In this document: positions 6,609 to 7,681 of the stretch, one piece after another | How the letters are laid out: each line of letters starts with the position of its first letter | Numbering within the stretch: the stretch's first letter is position 1 | Source of the DNA: Chloroflexota bacterium | GTDB taxonomy: Bacteria > Chloroflexota > Limnocylindria > Limnocylindrales > CSP1-4 | Direction: 5' to 3' | Assembly (NCBI GenBank): GCA_021785115.1 | Contig: JAJYGO010000048.1 | Span: 1 to 7,681, forward strand | DNA: 7,681 nucleotides | The notes under the pieces: model-generated | Database searches by the model: none | Told to the model about the DNA's origin: nothing | The model's input: the letters and a program-made list of their open reading frames with translations, nothing else | Made by a program: the position numbers and the translations under genes

Positions 6609-7496
6609 ATGAACGAAGAGCTTCGATTGTCAGAGGAGATGTCCGCGGGCGCCGCGCGGCTGCGCGTCGACGTCTACGGCGGCCAGCCCCGCGAACACGT
6701 CCTCGAGGACATGAACTTCCTGAGCTACCGGCTCGCAGACGTGCGCCTGGAACCCCGCGTGACGCTCGGCGAGGCGGATATCGTCTGGAAGCAGGAGGGC
6801 GCGAAGGGCATCTCGTACGACGGACGGTGCATGACCTTCACCGGGCCATGGCCGGCCGGCCCGATCCAGAAAGTGATCGTCGCCCTGCTCGCGCTGCGCA
6901 TGGAGGAGACCGGACTCCATCCGTTCCATGCGTCCGCCGTCCGGTACCGCGGCAAGACCGTGATGTTCCTGGGTGGTGAGTCCAACCACGGCAAGTCGAT
7001 GGGCCAGATCGAGGCCTGCAGGCGCGGTGCCCTGCTCGTCTCAACCGAGACGACGGTGGTCGACGAGGCCGGCCGCGCGGTGCTGGGCTCCAGGGAGCCG
7101 TTCATCAGGAAGCGCGCCGAGGGCACCGAGCGGGCGGACAAGGCCGCCCCCGACCGCGGCGTCGAGAAGTTCTTCGGGGCCATGCCGAGCTGGGGGCTGT
7201 TCGCTGATCCCAGCCTGGTCGACGTGGTCATCGTCCCCGCCATCGACGGCAACTTCGACTCGACCCTGTCGGAGATGATCCCCTTCGAGCGCCAGTTCCA
7301 GACGCTCCATTCCCTGCAGAACTATTTCCTGCTGAATGAACTGCTGGCTCCTGGCTTCCCCATGCCGATCGTCGACACCGAGCCACTGCGGAGGAAGCGG
7401 GCTGGTTTCGTGGAGCGGTTCTCGGGGCGCCCCTACTATTTCGTCCGCGCGGCCACCCCTCAGGAGCTGATGGACGAGGTGGACCGCGTTCTGTGA
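6609..7496 (+). CDS. HPr kinase/PEP carboxykinase-like P-loop protein (295 aa), unknown function
   Basis: The centre resembles the catalytic domain of HPr kinase/phosphorylase-like proteins. LHPFHASAV at 103-111 is followed by a beta hairpin and the Walker A motif GGESNHGKS at 122-130 (Lys129, Ser130). ACRRGALLVS follows at 136-145, as in the family's GH-RG-LVADD run. However, the Asp pair expected there is replaced by STETT (145-149), so classical serine-kinase chemistry is doubtful. The N-terminal ~100 residues and C-terminal ~110 residues match nothing I recognise. The C-terminal half ends with YYFVRAATPQELMDEV. The ATG at 6609 is chosen because AGGGA lies just upstream and the protein reads sensibly from there. 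The gene lies 18 bp before the CoxM-like gene, so the two are probably co-transcribed. It could be a maturation NTPase for the molybdenum enzyme or a protein kinase acting on a local enzyme; neither is shown. Confidence 0.75.
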   Translation: MNEELRLSEEMSAGAARLRVDVYGGQPREHVLEDMNFLSYRLADVRLEPRVTLGEADIVWKQEGAKGISYDGRCMTFTGPWPAGPIQKVIVALLALRMEETGLHPFHASAVRYRGKTVMFLGGESNHGKSMGQIEACRRGALLVSTETTVVDEAGRAVLGSREPFIRKRAEGTERADKAAPDRGVEKFFGAMPSWGLFADPSLVDVVIVPAIDGNFDSTLSEMIPFERQFQTLHSLQNYFLLNELLAPGFPMPIVDTEPLRRKRAGFVERFSGRPYYFVRAATPQELMDEVDRVL

Positions 7497-7514
7497 TCCG
7501 GGGACCGGGCAACG

Positions 7515-7681
7515 ATGCGCACCTTCGTCTATGAGCGGCCAGGAACCCTGGCCGCTGCCGTGGCGCTCCTGGCACGGCATGGTCCCGACGCGCGTGTGCT
7601 CGCGGGCGGAACGGACCTCATCATCCGGCTGCGCGACGGAAGCCTGCGTCCGGACGTCGTCATCGACCTCAAGCGCGTAGC
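7515..7681 (+). CDS. CoxM-like FAD-binding subunit of a molybdenum hydroxylase, N-terminal part, cut by right edge
   Basis: Fifty-five codons are visible. They match the start of the FAD-binding medium subunit of the xanthine dehydrogenase / CO dehydrogenase / aldehyde oxidoreductase family: MRTFVYERPGTLAAAVALL, then the flavin-binding VLAGGTDLI at 28-36, then RPDVVIDLKRV at 45-55. In the family this subunit passes electrons between 2Fe-2S clusters and the final acceptor through FAD. The iron-sulfur and molybdopterin subunits usually follow directly (CoxM-CoxS-CoxL order), so they should lie just right of the window. True CO dehydrogenase cannot be told apart from the many related aldehyde or heterocycle hydroxylases without the large subunit. 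The ATG is 18 bp after the previous stop with only a weak GGGGA/GGG ribosome site, again suggesting coupling. Confidence 0.9.
   Translation, partial: MRTFVYERPGTLAAAVALLARHGPDARVLAGGTDLIIRLRDGSLRPDVVIDLKRV

Noticed and set aside
7515..7681. Naming the right-edge gene as true CO dehydrogenase coxM
   Set aside because: The visible FAD-domain start is shared by CO dehydrogenase, xanthine dehydrogenase and aldehyde oxidoreductases. The large-subunit active-site loop needed to decide is outside the window.

Overview
The window is G+C-rich (about two thirds by eye), is packed with genes, and has strong AGGAGG-type ribosome sites. It looks like accessory catabolic DNA from a high-GC soil-type bacterium, with Actinomycetota or Chloroflexota as the best guesses. 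No ribosomal or phylogenetic marker is present, so the taxonomy is only an inference. I see no RNA gene, CRISPR array, insertion sequence or phage gene.

Layout: two divergent gene sets leave a ~400 bp control region (3516-3919). The leftward set is a transaldolase-family aldolase (3515-2427), a short-chain dehydrogenase/reductase (2375-1590), a metallo-beta-lactamase-fold hydrolase (1542-670) and the start of a pyruvate phosphate dikinase-type ATP-grasp protein that runs off the left edge (593-1). Gaps are 47-76 bp, so these four are probably one operon. The rightward set is a ~591-residue protein ending in a PEP-utilising phosphohistidine swivel domain (3920-5695), an FCD/GntR regulator (5704-6471), an HPr-kinase-like P-loop protein (6609-7496) and the start of a CoxM-like FAD subunit of a molybdenum hydroxylase (7515-7681, cut by the right edge).

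The control region carries two copies of one 15-nt sequence, each made of tandem GATTATC heptamers, in opposite orientation with centres 94 bp apart. One copy contains the likely -10 box of the leftward promoter. The other sits just downstream of the likely rightward start site. The FCD regulator is the obvious candidate to bind both. The rightward transcript has a ~185-nt leader with an anti-anti-SD / anti-SD / SD arrangement that could form a translational switch.

Most interesting reading: the ATP-grasp half and the phosphohistidine half of a dikinase are encoded separately, at the ends of two divergent units. This resembles the split layout of phenylphosphate synthase and the domain set of rifampin phosphotransferase. 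With an aldolase that has altered active-site residues, a dehydrogenase, an MBL hydrolase and a molybdenum hydroxylase, the locus looks like an inducible pathway that phosphorylates, oxidises and cleaves a small organic substrate. The substrate cannot be read from the sequence.
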